64,000 bases of DNA from positions 70,834 through 134,833 of the forward strand of contig CAJJDN010000009.1 of NCBI GenBank assembly GCA_905182985.1. The letters run 5' to 3'. Source of the DNA: Paramecium sonneborni (Eukaryota; Ciliophora; Oligohymenophorea; Peniculida; Parameciidae). Shown here piece after piece: positions 25,006-40,000 of the stretch. A model generated the notes under the pieces. It did not search any database. It had not been told where the DNA came from and worked only from the letters and a program-made list of their open reading frames with translations. How positions within the stretch are numbered: position 1 is the first letter of the stretch; the number at the start of each line of letters is the position of its first letter. A program made the translations under genes and the position numbers.

Positions 25006-28000
25006 CATTCATTGTGAAGTTCCAGATTAAGGTCTTGCTGCTGTTTCACTTTAACCTGATTTAGGTCCAGCTGCTGCACTAGTTTAACCTGATTTAGGTC
25101 CTGTTGATTATTCAACAACTCCTGATTAAGCTCCAGCTGATTTCTCTACAACTCCTGAAGCTGGTCCTCTATTGACTGTAAATTATCCAGATGCTGGACC
25201 TCCTTTAACATCAAATTATCCAGAAGCTGGTCCAGATAATCTTGTCAATTTAATTGAACTTAAACCTTAATTACCAAGTAAAACTGAAAGTACTTAATCA
25301 GCTGCTTATTATTATGGTTCATATGGCCATGAAGAAATAACTGATTTTGGTTTATTAGTAAAAGCACCATCACCAAAATTTAGATTCCAATTAAACATTG
25401 TACCTTCAAATTATTGATTGAATCCATCTCCACCTAAATAGAACCAGAATTTATTAGGAACAAAGTGTTTCAAATCATTATATTGATTTCCTAACTCTCT
25501 ATTTAAGAATAGTGTGTAAGCAAAAGCTTTTCTAATCTTAGAATTATAACCAAAGTATAAAAATATCCATTCACCTCCATTTGCTCCTATCTTTGATGGC
25601 CATTAGATATCATTTTAATCATCATCATTACTATCTAGATCTCCATAATCATATGTAGAGAAAGTGAAGGCATCTTTAAATAAGAAACATGTAAGAGTTC
25701 TATCACCAGCTAATGATTTATCTTTTTGAATTAATGGATCATTAATAGTTAATCTGAAAATCATTCTTGTTAATTCATCAGCTTATCCTTTTCTAGTTTA
25801 TACCCAACCAGATACTGCATATTCAAGAACTCCCTAATATTAATCATATTATGTTTTAATAGGAATTCCAGCATCACCTTTATTAATTACCTTCTCTTCT
25901 TTCAAAACATTAATATCAGTTCTAACAGGTACTGTCAATTATGGTTTAGGTTAGACTGCTAAAACATCTTTTAGGAATTATTCTTTAGAACCAACAAATC
26001 CTTATCCAAAGAAGATTCTTAAACCAGTAATCATACCATTAAATGATGGATATCCAAAGTCATTATTAGCTACAACAACTCTAGCATAACCATTCAATGG
26101 ATTATGAGCTATATCTATTAATTCAATTCTAGAAACTGTTTATACTGGTAAATCTCCAAAGTGAACAAAACCTACTGCTCTAGCTGAATCCTATGCTGTG
26201 AATGAATAATAAATATAATTCCAATGTCCTTCAAGGTAATCATCATAATTTGAATTAGCAGAAATTGATGCTTTATTATTCTTCTTATCATAAGTAGTGA
26301 AGTGATAATATCCTTTACCAGCCCATATAGCTAATACTCTATTTCCTAGAGCAACGTTATCCTCATATTTTTCAGTACTGGTTAATCTAATCAATTAATG
26401 GAATGGAGATTTCTCAATTACTCTATCTGGAGTGGTCATCAACCATCTTGTCCATAATCCGTAACCATACTCAGTAACTCCACCTACTTCTTCTTTAAAT
26501 GTTAAATCATATCCTGGTTTATCTTTTATTGGAACAAGTATTATTTCTTCTTTAGCAGGTTTCCATTCTGATTTCTTAGCTTATATTCCTAATAAGTTTG
26601 GTAACATATTCTCATAGTTTCCTTTAGTTGGATCAATATAAGCACCTTTTCCAAAGATTGCTCCTACTTTTCTCATAGGTCCATCCCATCCTCCTAATAA
26701 ACCATCGGATCCTGCAAACAAAGCAAAATATTTAGGTACCATATGTAATACATTATCATATGGAACAACAGCCTTATCTGATGGGAATTTCACAATACCT
26801 GAAGCAACCTTTTTTGGCCAACTATAACCAAACCAAACATAAGTCCAAACTCCAAAGTTATTTCCAAGTGGTGTTGATTTTCTAATGTTAGCAATCTAAC
26901 CATCATCAATAGTACCAAGAGTATATGTTGAGAACACTACTTCATTTGGTTAATACATAATTAAAAGTGTTCTATCTCCTACAATAGCTGCTTCTTTTCT
27001 ATAAGCTGGTTCATTGTTTGTCAATCTTAAAAAGACATTATTATCTTTCAATAATTTAGGTGAAGCATATCTGAACCATCCAAAGATAGAATATTCAAGA
27101 GATTCTTAATATTGAGTAGGCCATTCAGTGATTTATGGATTATCTCCAACCTTCTTTAAAACTTCATCTTCTTATATTTTTAAAACCTAGGTATCAGGAA
27201 TATTAAGATCTGGTTATGGGAATGTAGTTTTAATTAAAGCTTCTAATGCTTCTACATCAGGAATATAACCTTATCCACCAAAAAGCATTTACAATTATGA
27301 AATTCTACCACTGAATCCTGGATAAGTAAATTCCTTCCCTATTATAACTTTACCATAACCTTCAACTGGTTTATGTGTAATTTCTGGGAAGGTAACCCTC
27401 TTTACATCTCCTGTACTACTAAATTTGACATAACCTATTGCTTATTATTTTGAACTAGCAAAACAGAAGTAAATAAAGTTCCATTCTCCTTCTAATTTAT
27501 CATCATATTTAATATCTTAGGCAATAGATTATGTATTTGTAGCCAAATTATATGTTCTAAATCCATAAATTCCTTTTCCTAACCATAATGCAAGAGTTCT
27601 ATCACCAACATTAGCTAAATCTTAATAGTTTTTATTAACTGTAAATCTAGCCATTGATACCCATGCTGGTTTTTCTAAGACTCTCTTAGGAATGGCTGTT
27701 AAATATCTACTCCAGAATCCAATTGCATATGCTGAATGTCCATCTATTACTGCTGGATCCAATTCTTATTACATAGTTCCATCAAATGGTTATTCAAATT
27801 CATCTTTCTTATCTGCCCATTTGTATGGTTTTGATTAAACTCCCAAAGCACCTGCAATATATGGATCAAAACTTAAAACATCTTTATCTCTATAGGCACC
27901 AGTTCCAGCCATTAAATACACTTGTTAATATTTACCATTATATGGAGTGTGAATTCCATCCTTTCCAACATATAATGCAAAGTATCTTGGAACTCTATGA

Positions 28001-31000
28001 GATGCTGGCAATTTCTTTTCACATTCAGTAGTTCTAGTCTTGTAGAAACTATAAACACTAGCAGCTTTTTTACTATAAGCAAAATAAGCATAAACCCAAG
28101 CAGTTTAATCAAGTGCTGGAGTTGGGCACTCTGTAAAGATTGCTTAAAATGCATCATCAACATCTGGATTAGTAAATGTACTAAAGAATTATCTATGATC
28201 AGCATATTAGAATAATGATAAAACTCTGTCTCCAGAATTCACATGATTTGCTCTGACATTTGGTTCATTATATGAGAGAGTATAAACATTCTCCCAAGTT
28301 GCTCTAGCTATCGAAGACCATTTAAACCAAAGAGATACTGAATATTCATTTTATCCTGCAAATTTATCAGCAAATTCTACTGGAGCCACTTATCCAACCT
28401 CTCTCTTCATTTCTCTTACTTCTTCAAAAATAACTTCTTTAATTGGTACTAATTCTGGGAATTTTGGCATTTCTGGTATTTATTTTCTGAGATCATCTGG
28501 ATTCTTATAAAAAGCACCATCTCCTAACATCAATATAACATTTGAGATATGCCCATTAAATGAATGATAATTTGTTCTCAATTTAGAACCTGAACTACCA
28601 ACACAGAAATACAAATAATCAGTTAATGGTAAATGATTAACTATATCAGGGAAATTAGTTGTTCTAGCAGCTGAACCTCCAAATAATACATGTCCTACTA
28701 CATTTCCACCTTTTTCAAATTTCTTATATCCATAATAAATATAATTCCATTAACCATCCAATAAATTATTATAATTTATATTATTAACCACATTTCCATT
28801 TCCTGGCATTGATGTTGTGAAATGATAGGCCCCTGTTCCTATCCATATAGCTAATAATCTATCTCCTATTTAAGCTGCATCTCCTTAATAATTTGGTCTG
28901 TATGTTAATCTTGATAAAGCCATCCAAGCTGGTTTTGATACAATCTTTTTCTCTCCATTCCAAAGGAATCTTGTCCACATTCCATATCCATATTCTGTCA
29001 ATCCATTTATGTACTCATCTTTTATTTCTACTTCTTTTCCTATTGATTATTCTGTCGGTCCCCAATTATTTTAGAACATATCTTTAGATTCCCAATTCTA
29101 TGGCTTTGGTATCACTCTTCCACCAAATCCAAATGATAATTAATCTGATTCATCTATTCCATAATCTGAAGTCTTGTATGCTCCATTACCAGTATTGAAA
29201 TGCCATGATTCAAGGAACCCATTCCATGCAACATCCCATTATTCTTTACCGAATTAAACAAAGAATTATGTTGGAACAAAATGATTAGCTGGAACATCAA
29301 AGTGTATATCTTTTGATGTATATTTTATATATGAGTGAACATTTTACTTCTATCTTGAATATCCTTAATAGAAATAAACCCAATTCTTATATAATACTTC
29401 ATCATATGGACTTTGTCTTGGCAAACTCATTACGCCAGCATTACCTTAATCAATCGTATAAGTTGTAATCCAGAAAAATCCATTACCCTTCCAACATACA
29501 AATGTTCTATCTCCTGGTCTTTCTGCATCCTTTAATCCATCAGTATCTTTATTATAAATTTACACTCTATATAGAAAATGCCATGGTGCGACTGATGCTG
29601 GATCTACAAATCTTGCCCATCCAGAAATTGCATATTCATCTTTTCCTCTTGCAATTTCTGGTTTAATTGCTACCAAGACTGGTTCACCATCTACCTTAAA
29701 TTCTTTCTTTTCTTTCAAAATACTCAAACTTTTTCTAGATTAATCAATTAAAACTTCATCTGGTAATTTCCATGGACCTTATATGAATCTTAATAAATCA
29801 TCCTTTGTTGCTATATGAGCTCCTTAACCTATTCTTAATCCAATATTCAAATAATGACCATTGAAATTATTGTATTTGTATGTTTCAGTTTCTCCACCAC
29901 ATGTTAATCTCATATATTCACTAACTAATTCATGTTTTACATCAAATGTTAATTCAGAAATATCTTTATCATCAAAATACACATATGCTTTAGCTTATCC
30001 TTTCTTATATGACATAGAAATAAGTCTCCAGTTTCCATCAACAATCTTAAATGGAGTCTATTAAGGAACATCATTTCTACCTATACTATAGGTGGAAAAG
30101 TAATAAGTTGGGAAATATTACCATGCTACAAGTACTCTATCTCCTTATTATTGAGCATTTTTGTTAATTCTATTTGTTGTAAGTCTAGCAATAGTGTGAT
30201 CAACTGGTCTAGAGGGTAAATTCTTTGGTTCTGTTCTAGATGATCTAATCCATGCAACCCAACCATATTCATCTAATCCTCTTATATTATCTTTAGCATC
30301 TGTCAATTCAAAACTTTAGTTTATATCATTACTTGCAGCAATTGAAGGTATTAATTTATTCTTTTCACTCCAGAATTCTTTTTGTTCAAATGGCTTTCTA
30401 TATTTCTTTTCTCCATCTGCAAATAAGAATAAGTCATTCTTTTTAGTGAATGGTTTCATAGTAAATGCACCTTCTCCATAATTTAAATTTACCATATTAG
30501 CAGTACCAGTGAATCCTCTGTGTTATGGATAGAACTTTTTATAATCTTTACCAAATGATAAATAATGTTTATTTACAACAAGATGCTTCTATTTATCGAA
30601 GACTTTTTCAACATCTGATTCTTAGAATGACATATAATGATATTGAATTCCTTTATCTCTTGAAAATCCAGAATAGAAAAAGTGCCAAACTAAATGTTAA
30701 TCAGTATGAGGAATTGCATGATCAAATGTCCATGGTTATCCTGGGTTATAATTGTAAGTATTATATTGATAGAAAGTATTATGTTTGAATAAAACAAGAT
30801 CTCTATCACCAAATCTATTTTCAGCATTCTAATCACTATTGTATAAACTCAATCTGAATACATTGTACCATGCAGCACCAAGTGCTGGATTATCCCATCT
30901 GAGCCATCCTGAAATTGAATATTCTGTTGCAAATTTACTGAAATCATTAGGTATCTCTACCATAACTTCATCTTAATTATCTCCCTTAAATTATTTCTCA

Positions 31001-34000
31001 CTTTCAATAGCTTTGAACTATTTGAATTTATTATCATCAACTGGAGGATGTGGGATTCTATTTACTAAATACTTCTTCTTTGCATCATAATTCTTGACAA
31101 ATGCCCCTGGTCCTAATTTAACTGCATAATTAGCAAATTAACCATTGAATCTTGGATAAAAATGTGGAGGTGCAGATCCCAAAGTGAATTTCAAATAATC
31201 AACCTTTCCATGATTACATTTCATTGGTATGTGGAATACTTCATCATTATTGTCAAATTTTAAAATACCAACAGCCAATTACTCTTCCAATGAATAACTG
31301 AAGTATAAGAATGTCCATACTCCTTCTCTGTCAGCAACATTAATTCTACCTAACATATTTGGATCTCCTGGTAAATTATTCGTAACAAACAAAATAGCAG
31401 CCTATTCTTACCAAGTAGCTAATAATCTATCTCCCATTCTAATATTTCCTTCATCCTTATTCCATGATAATCTTGACATCATATACCATGGCTCTAATCT
31501 TCCATCTCTCATTTAAACAGGATATTATTCTAAATGTCTATAATAGAATCCATAACCATATTCTTAGATACCGACTAAATCTTCCTTCTTGAATTCAGTC
31601 TAATAAACTGGTTTATCTTAATTCCATGCAGAATCTAATACTTCTTATTATCTTACTGGATCTACTTCAGGTTCTTTCTCTTTGACATTATCTTTACCAA
31701 TATTGTATCCAAATATATCTTATTTATTTTCAGAATATGATTTAGGATCAAAAGCCCCATCTCCTCCATTGAATCTCAAGTGTGCAATATTACCACTGTA
31801 TGATGCATAAACTTTGTCTTTGGCTGCATAAAATGAGAATTTATTAGGTAAGTATTGGAATGTATTTTTGAAAAGAACTTCAGCATTTCTCTCCCTAAAT
31901 TCTACTTTAGCATGTGCCAATCTTTATGGTCGAGAATATCCAAAGAAGATGAAATGCCATTTGACATGATCCGTTTCATAATTTATATTCTAAACCTGAT
32001 TAACATTTCCTGCAGCATTTATATTAGCAACATGATAACAAGTAAAATGGAAATATCCTTATCCAACCCATGTATTCAAAGTTCTATCCCCCAAGAATGT
32101 CAAATCTTCAGAGTTTTAAAGAATTGAAAGTCTAATCATTAAATGCCATGCTTATTAGACAGTTGGAGTCCATTTGAACCAACCAGACCATGAATATTCT
32201 CCAACCAAAGCATATTCAGCAAAAACTTTTTCATCTTTAACAGTATCTTTATTAAATTCTTTAGGAGCTTCAATGATATTCTTTGTAACAAGATTTTTAT
32301 TGAATGGATCTGGTTATTTAAGTTCAGTGAAGAATGAATTAAAATCACCATCTTCTTTCTTGAAAATTCCATCACCAACTGAAAATATTACATTTGCAAA
32401 TTAACCATTAAATGCTGGATAATTAAGTTAGGATCCTCCCAAATAGAATTATAGGAAAGTAGGTGGAGTATGTTCAGCAGCAAAAACTACCTTATTCAAT
32501 TTTTCACCATTATGCAAAAATCCAACTGACTATTTGCTTCCAAGACTGTGGGCAAAATGTAAATAATACCAAATACCATCAATATCATTTAAGTTGTTAA
32601 TATTCTAGACCAAATTTGGATTGGCTTGATTATATGTAGTGAAGTGATAATAATTTCCTTATTATAACCAAATAGCTAAAACTCTATCTCCAACAGTAAT
32701 ATCTTATAATTATTAATTCTTAGTCAATCTAGCCACAAATGACCATGGTTTATCAGCTAATCCTCTTGGCATTTAAACTGGATAATGAGCCATATGTCTC
32801 AACCAGAATGAGTAACCATATTCATTAATATCATCTAAATCTGATCCAATCAATTTCTTTGTCCATACTGGCTCCTTACCATCAACTGGTGAATCAGAAA
32901 CTCCCTTATTTTAGTCCTTTTTAATATCAAAAATTGGAGATGGTCTCACATATGCTTGCTTACCTAAATTGTAAGCAAAGATATCATTCTTTTCTTTCTC
33001 ATAACCATTTGTTCTATATGCACCTTCTCCAACATTCAATCTGAAATATGCAGCTAAACCGACAAAGGGTTGATAAAATTTATCTTTACCAACTTATAAT
33101 GAGAATCTGCCAGGGTAGTAGTGCTTATGATCTTTAAAAGTATACTCTTCCAATCTTCCTTTGAATTCTACTCTATAATATGCTGCTTTCTCAATTAATG
33201 AATACCCAAAGTAAACATAATGCCATCTTACTAAATCTTGTCCAGAGTTTAATCTATTATAACTATGAGCAGTTCCTCCTCCAATCAAATTTGTGTATGT
33301 ATATGTTGCAAATTCCAATACATTTGGTCCTGCCCAAAGTACCAAAGTTCTATCTCCCAAAGCTGCAGAGTTTTCTGGTTACTAAAAGATACTCAATCTA
33401 GTATATAAGAACCATGTTCCTGTTGGAGTATTATCCCACTTGAACCATCCTGACCAAGAATATTCTGGTTTCAAGGCTACATCTTCTTAAAACATTTGTT
33501 CTTTGATTTCTTATTTAACATCATATGTTTATTCTTTAGGAATGATTTCAAATGTCTTCAAATCATAATTAAATTAGGCAGGCATCTTGAATCCTGAGAG
33601 ATGTTTAGTGAGAGTAGCTTCATCCTCTATGAAAATACCCTTGCTGGCTGAAACCATTACATCAGTGAATTGACCATTCCATGAATTATAAAAGTCTTTA
33701 CCTCCCAGATAGAATTGTAAGAAAGATGGTGGTACTTGAGTTGCAGGTATTGAATATTTTGTGGGTTTTTCATCACCATATTTCAAGAAGGCAATACTTT
33801 GTTTCTTATCCAAACTATGACTGAAATGAATATAAATCCAAATTCCTTCGAAGTCTGGTCTCACAGCCGAAACCACATAAGCATTAGAATTACCAGCATT
33901 AGTAGTAGCCATGGAGAAAGCACTATCCCTATGTAAGAATATTGCCAAAGTTCTATCACCTAAAGTGATATCCTAATATTTCTAGTTTCTAGTCAATCTT

Positions 34001-37000
34001 GAGACAAAGGCCCATGTAGTAGACATTCCAGATCTCTATGGAGTTGGATATTATGTCAAATATCTAGCCCAGAATCCATAACCATACTCTTCTGCATTTG
34101 CTACTTCCTCCTCTGGTAATATCTTAGTATAAGATGGCTTCTCTTATACTGGTGCTGCACATACAAACATTTCTGTTACTCTATCTTTAATATCAAATGG
34201 TTTAACTTTAGCCTAGACAAATGGAGCATTAAATCCAAAGAAATCTTTATCGTGAGTGAAATCATCTCCTTTTCTGAATGAACCTGCTCCTATGTTGAAA
34301 TTAATTGCTCCAATTTATCCATTGAATCCATTTACTGTATCTTTACCTACATATATATAGAATCTTGGAACCAAGTAGTGATTGACCTTATCCCATGATA
34401 ATGATTCTGCACCCTTATAGTATTAAACAAAAGCATATGATAATCTATCATTTCTTGAATATCCATGATAAACAAAGAACCATCTTGTATGTCTATCTTT
34501 ATGTTCAGCCTATTTCCAAATATTATTATTTCCTCCTCCACCCATATTTACATAAGAATATGTACTTTAATGAACATTACCAAATCCAATCCAACCTGCC
34601 AATGTTCTGTCTCCTAATACTGCTGTATCTGTTGGTTCCTTCTTCAATAAAACTCTATATAAATTCTACCATTGATTTGCTGGAGTTCCTTCAATCCATT
34701 TATACCATCCACTTATTGAATATTCTACTTGGAATCTTTATTTCTCTTCTCCAAATTCTCTTAAGAAATACTCATCTTCAGATTTTCTAGTTATTGGATC
34801 CTTAATCAATATATAATTCTATGGAGTTGTATCCAATTTTGGATAAGGATTAGCATTAACATATTTATTCAATGCATCCAGGTTATCAACATAAGCACCG
34901 AATTAAGTAGAGAATGTTATAGTTGTGAATAAACCATTGAATCCTGGGTATCTCTTGTCATCATTACCTCCAATAATGAATCTCAAATATTTGGTTAATG
35001 GTTGAGTTGTTAAATGGGTGATCTATTTGAAATTTTCATCTCCAAACTTAATGAAACCTTAAGCCTTGTTCTCTTCTCCACTATATGAATAATAAACATA
35101 TGTCCATATTCCTTCAACATCCTCAGGATAATTAACATTTTGAATCATATTTGGATTTCCAGTCAAAACATTTGCTGCCGTGAAATGATAAAATCCTTGT
35201 CCTTACCAAATTGCTAACATTCTATCTCCCATTCGAATATTATCGTATTTCTCTTAATTAGCCAATCTAGATATGAAATACCAAGCTTCGTTCTTACCAT
35301 TATTTAATCTCTAAGGATATGCTGTCAAGAATCTCATCCAAAATCCATAACCATATTCATCAAATGGATTCTCTGAAGTAGCACTCTTATCATGTATTTG
35401 TTTATCTTAATTAAAAGCATTTTCTTTAACTGCAGGATCTGCTTCAACAGGTTTAAATCCAGTGTCTGGTTTCTTTAATTTATCAACTCCAGCACCAATT
35501 CCAAACGCATCATTTGAATGAGAAAAATCTTTAGCACTCCTGAATGCACCTTTACCCAAGTGGAATTAAGCATATGCGATTTTCCCATTCCAACCTGTGG
35601 AGAATTTATCTCTACCCAAAAATACTTAAAAGTTTGGAGCATAGTAGTGGTTTGTATTATCGTAAATCAAGAAATCATCATCTGCTTACCATTTGATATA
35701 TGAATATGCCTTTGCTTAAGATTTGGAATATCCGAAATAAATGAAGAACCATTTTGTGTGTCTATCCTTATGTTAAATGTTCTTCCAAACATTTGCATTA
35801 CCTCCTCCATTCATGTTAGCATAGGTGTAAGTTGGCAAATGAATAATTCCTCCTTCTCCTGTTCCAATCCAAGCTGATAATGTTCTGTCTCCCAAGAATT
35901 GATCTGCTGGTTTCTCATTTATTGATACTCTGAAAATATTTTACCAAGCATCTTACGGAGCCTATTACCACTTGAACCAACCACTCATTGAATATTCTAA
36001 TGGGAATCTTTCGTTATCTTTTCCAACTGCATTGAAGTTTGGATCATTAGTCTTCTCTCTAAATTATTCATTTGTAATCAATCTATAAGTTTGTAAATCA
36101 ACTTATCCAACTGTTGGATTTTCTAATTTATTCATGTATCCCTTCAGTTAATCAGCAGTATCAATAAAAACTCCTTTAGCTGCATCGAATGTGACTTAGG
36201 TGAAAATGCCATTAAATCCGGGATATCTCTTAGCATCAGTACCTCCCAAAGTAAATCTTACATATTTTGTATCTGGATGGGTAACATCATGTCTGATTGC
36301 TTTTATTGAATCTTCTCCTCCATATTTAATGAAACCAACTGCTCTTGATTTAGCTTCACTATATGAATAATAAATGTAAGTCCAAACACCTTCAATATCA
36401 GCTGGATAATCGATATTTTAAATAACATTAGCATTTCCATTAACTGCATTGCAAGTTGTATAGTGATAATATCCTTATCCTTACCAAATGGCTAATAATC
36501 TATCACCCATTCTTACATTGTCATATTTTTCTTGATTAGCTAATCTTGCAACAAAGTACCATGGTTAATTCTTACCATTAAGCATTCTTTCTGGGAAAGC
36601 TGTTAAGAATCTCATCCAGAAACCATAACCATATTCTTCCAAATTATTATCTGATTACACATTAGAATCAACGACTGGTTTATCTTAACTAGTAGGACTA
36701 CTCAAAATATCTTTATTAATTTATCCTGGTTTAACTTCATCTTATTTTTCAAATAGTTTAGCTTATCCAACATTGAATTTGAAAATGTCTTAAGGATGAT
36801 CGAATTTATTGTTCTTGACATAAGCTCCATCACCAGCATTGAAATTAACATAAGCAATTCTACCATTAAAACCAATAGATGGTTCACTTCCACCAACCTA
36901 GACAAAGAACTCTGGGGTCAAATAATGATTGATCTTATCATAAGACATACTATCTTCAGAATCAAACCATTTAACATATATTTAAGTAACAGCTTATATT

Positions 37001-40000
37001 TTTGAGTATCCATAATAGATATAGAACCATTCATTTATTCTATTCTTATGTTGAATGTTTTTGTAGAAGTTATTATTGCCACCTCCATTCATATTCGTGT
37101 AAGTGTAGGTTGGGAAGTGAAGAATACCGCCTTCAGTTGTTCCAATCCAACAAGTAAGTGTTCTATCACCTAATTAACTATCAGTAAATGGTGTCTTCTT
37201 AATTTGTACTCTGAAAACATTATGCCAATCGGATTGTGCTGTAGGCTTCCATCTGAACCAACCGCTAAATGCATATTCCAGTGGGAATTTATTATTGCTT
37301 CCTAATGATTACACTGCACTTGGTTTTTCATCTTTAGCTCTAGTGATTTGATCCTTCACTAATTCAGTTGTTTACAATGGAACAACAACACTTGGAGCTT
37401 AGTTCTTAAGCAAATAAGCATTTAATTTATCAACATCTGAGACAAATACTGATTCAGTTGAGAATGTAACTGATGTAAATAAACCATTGAATCCTGGGTA
37501 TCTCTTAGCATCATTACCACCAAGAATGAATCTCAAATATTTAGTCAATGAATGAGTTGTCTCATGAACAATTCTTTAGAAATCACTATTACCATATTTG
37601 ATGAAACCGATAGCTTTATTTTATTCAGCACTGTAGGAATAATGTATATATGTCCATAATCCTTCAATATCTTCGGGATAGTTATTATTTTGAATCAAAT
37701 TTGGATTATTTGTAGCAGATGAACAGGTTGTGAAATGGTAAAATCCTTAACCTTGCCAAATAGCTAATGTTCTATCTCCCATTCTAACATTATCATATTT
37801 GTCTTGATTAGCCAATCTAGATACAAAGTACCAAGCCTAATTCTTTCCATTTGGTAATTATTCAGGATACTTACTTAAGAATCTCAACCAGAAACCGTAA
37901 CCATATTGTTCAAATGGCTTTTCTGAATTTGCTTCCTTATCAACAACTGGTTTATCTTAACTTGAAGCATTTTCAAGAATATTCTTATCAGAATCAGCTG
38001 GTTTGAATTCATCAGCTGGCTTTTTGATGAATTTCTCTGTACCACTCTTAAAACCGAAAATATCCTTATCATGTGAGTAATCAGTTGGTTTTCTGAAAGC
38101 ACCTTTACCAACATTGAAATTAACTTCTCCCAATTTACCATTAAATCCTGGGAAATGATCATCTCTTCCTGTAAATACATAGAATTGGGTTGCCAAATAA
38201 TGATTAGTCTTCTCATATGCTAATTGATCTTCTCCATCAGTCCATTTAATATAGGCTTATGCTAATTATTGATCTTTTGAATAGCCGAAATAGAGGAAAA
38301 ACCAACTAGTGTATCTATTCTTATGTTAAATATTTTTCCAAACATTTGCATTACCACCACCATTCATATTAGTGTAAGTATAGGTTGGTAAATGAATGAT
38401 ACCACCTTCTCCTGTTCCAACCCAAGCTGATAATGTTCTGTCTCCTAAAACATTGTCTGTTGATGGAGTCTTAATTTAAACTCTGAAAATGTTATGCCAA
38501 GGTTATTAAGCTAAAGGCTACCACTTGAACCATCCACTGAATGCATATTCAGCTGGAAATCTTTCTGCTTCTTTCCCAATCACCTTTGTAAGTGGTTTAT
38601 CATCAGACGCTCTTGTTAAACTATCTTCAATTAATTTGTAATTTGCTAAATCATTAAATCCTTAAGCGGGTTTGGCTAATTTACTAACGAATCCTTTCAA
38701 AAGATCAGCAGTATCAATGAATGCTCCTTCTTTAGTGCTAAATGTAATCTATGAAAATACACCGTTAAATCCAGGGTATCTGTTATCATCATTACCTCCC
38801 AATATGAATCTGACATATTTAGTTTCAGGATGATTAACTTCATGCCTTATTGATTGAATATCATCATTTCCAAATTTGATGTGACCAACAGCTCTATTTT
38901 TATCATCACTATATGAATAATAAAGATATGTCCAGACTCCTTCAATGTCTTCTGGATAATTGATATTTTTAATGTAATTTGGATTATTATCTACTTTGTT
39001 GCATGTAGTGAAATGATAAAATCCTTATCCTTACCAAACAGCTAACATTCTATCTCCCATTCTGATATTATCATATTTCTCTTAATTAGCCAATCTGGCA
39101 ACGAAATACCATGCTTAGTTCTTTCCATTAGGTAATCTAACTGGATAATTGTGTAAGAATCTGAACCAAAATCCATAACCATATTCTTCAAGATCTTTCT
39201 CAGATGGTGCAGCTTTATCAACCACTGGGTTCTTTTATTCGAATCCATTTGCTAATTCTTCAGTAATTGGTGTTCCTGGTTCAATTGCAGCAGCAGGTTT
39301 CTTAACTAAATTTTCAACACCTTATTTATATCCAAAAGCATCTAGAAGATGATCAAAATTAGGATCTTTTAAGAATGATCCATCTCCTAGATTAAATTTC
39401 AAATAACCCATTTTACCACTTAGTCCTGGATATTATTTATCTCTTCCAACAAATACATAAAATTCTGGAGTCAAATAATGTCTAACATTATCATAAGTGA
39501 GACTATCATCAGTTGATGCCCATTTTACATACACTTAAGCTTTTGAGATTGTTCTTGAATATCCATAATAAACATAGAACCATTCTAGATGTCTTTACTT
39601 GTGTTGAATGTTTTTGTAGAGATTATTATTTCCTCCACCTACCATATTGTCATATGTATAAGTTGGAAAATGGAGAATACCTCCTTCTGGAGTACCAAGC
39701 CACATGGTTAAGGTTCTATCTCCCAAAAAGTTATCAGTTGATGGTTTCTTAATTTAAACTCTGAAAATATTATGCCAAGCTGCTTAGGCTGTTGGTTTCC
39801 ATTTAAACCAACCACTTATAGCATACTCTTATGGGAATTTCTAATCTCCTCCTCCAACAGTGGCTTCCTTTGTAATGTCTGCTTCAGCACTTCTACTAAT
39901 TTAATCGACTAATCCTACTGTTGTTAATTATTTCAATCCAACTTATGGTACTCCAACCTTTTACACAAGTGCTTTGAATTCATCAGCTGTACCAATGTAC

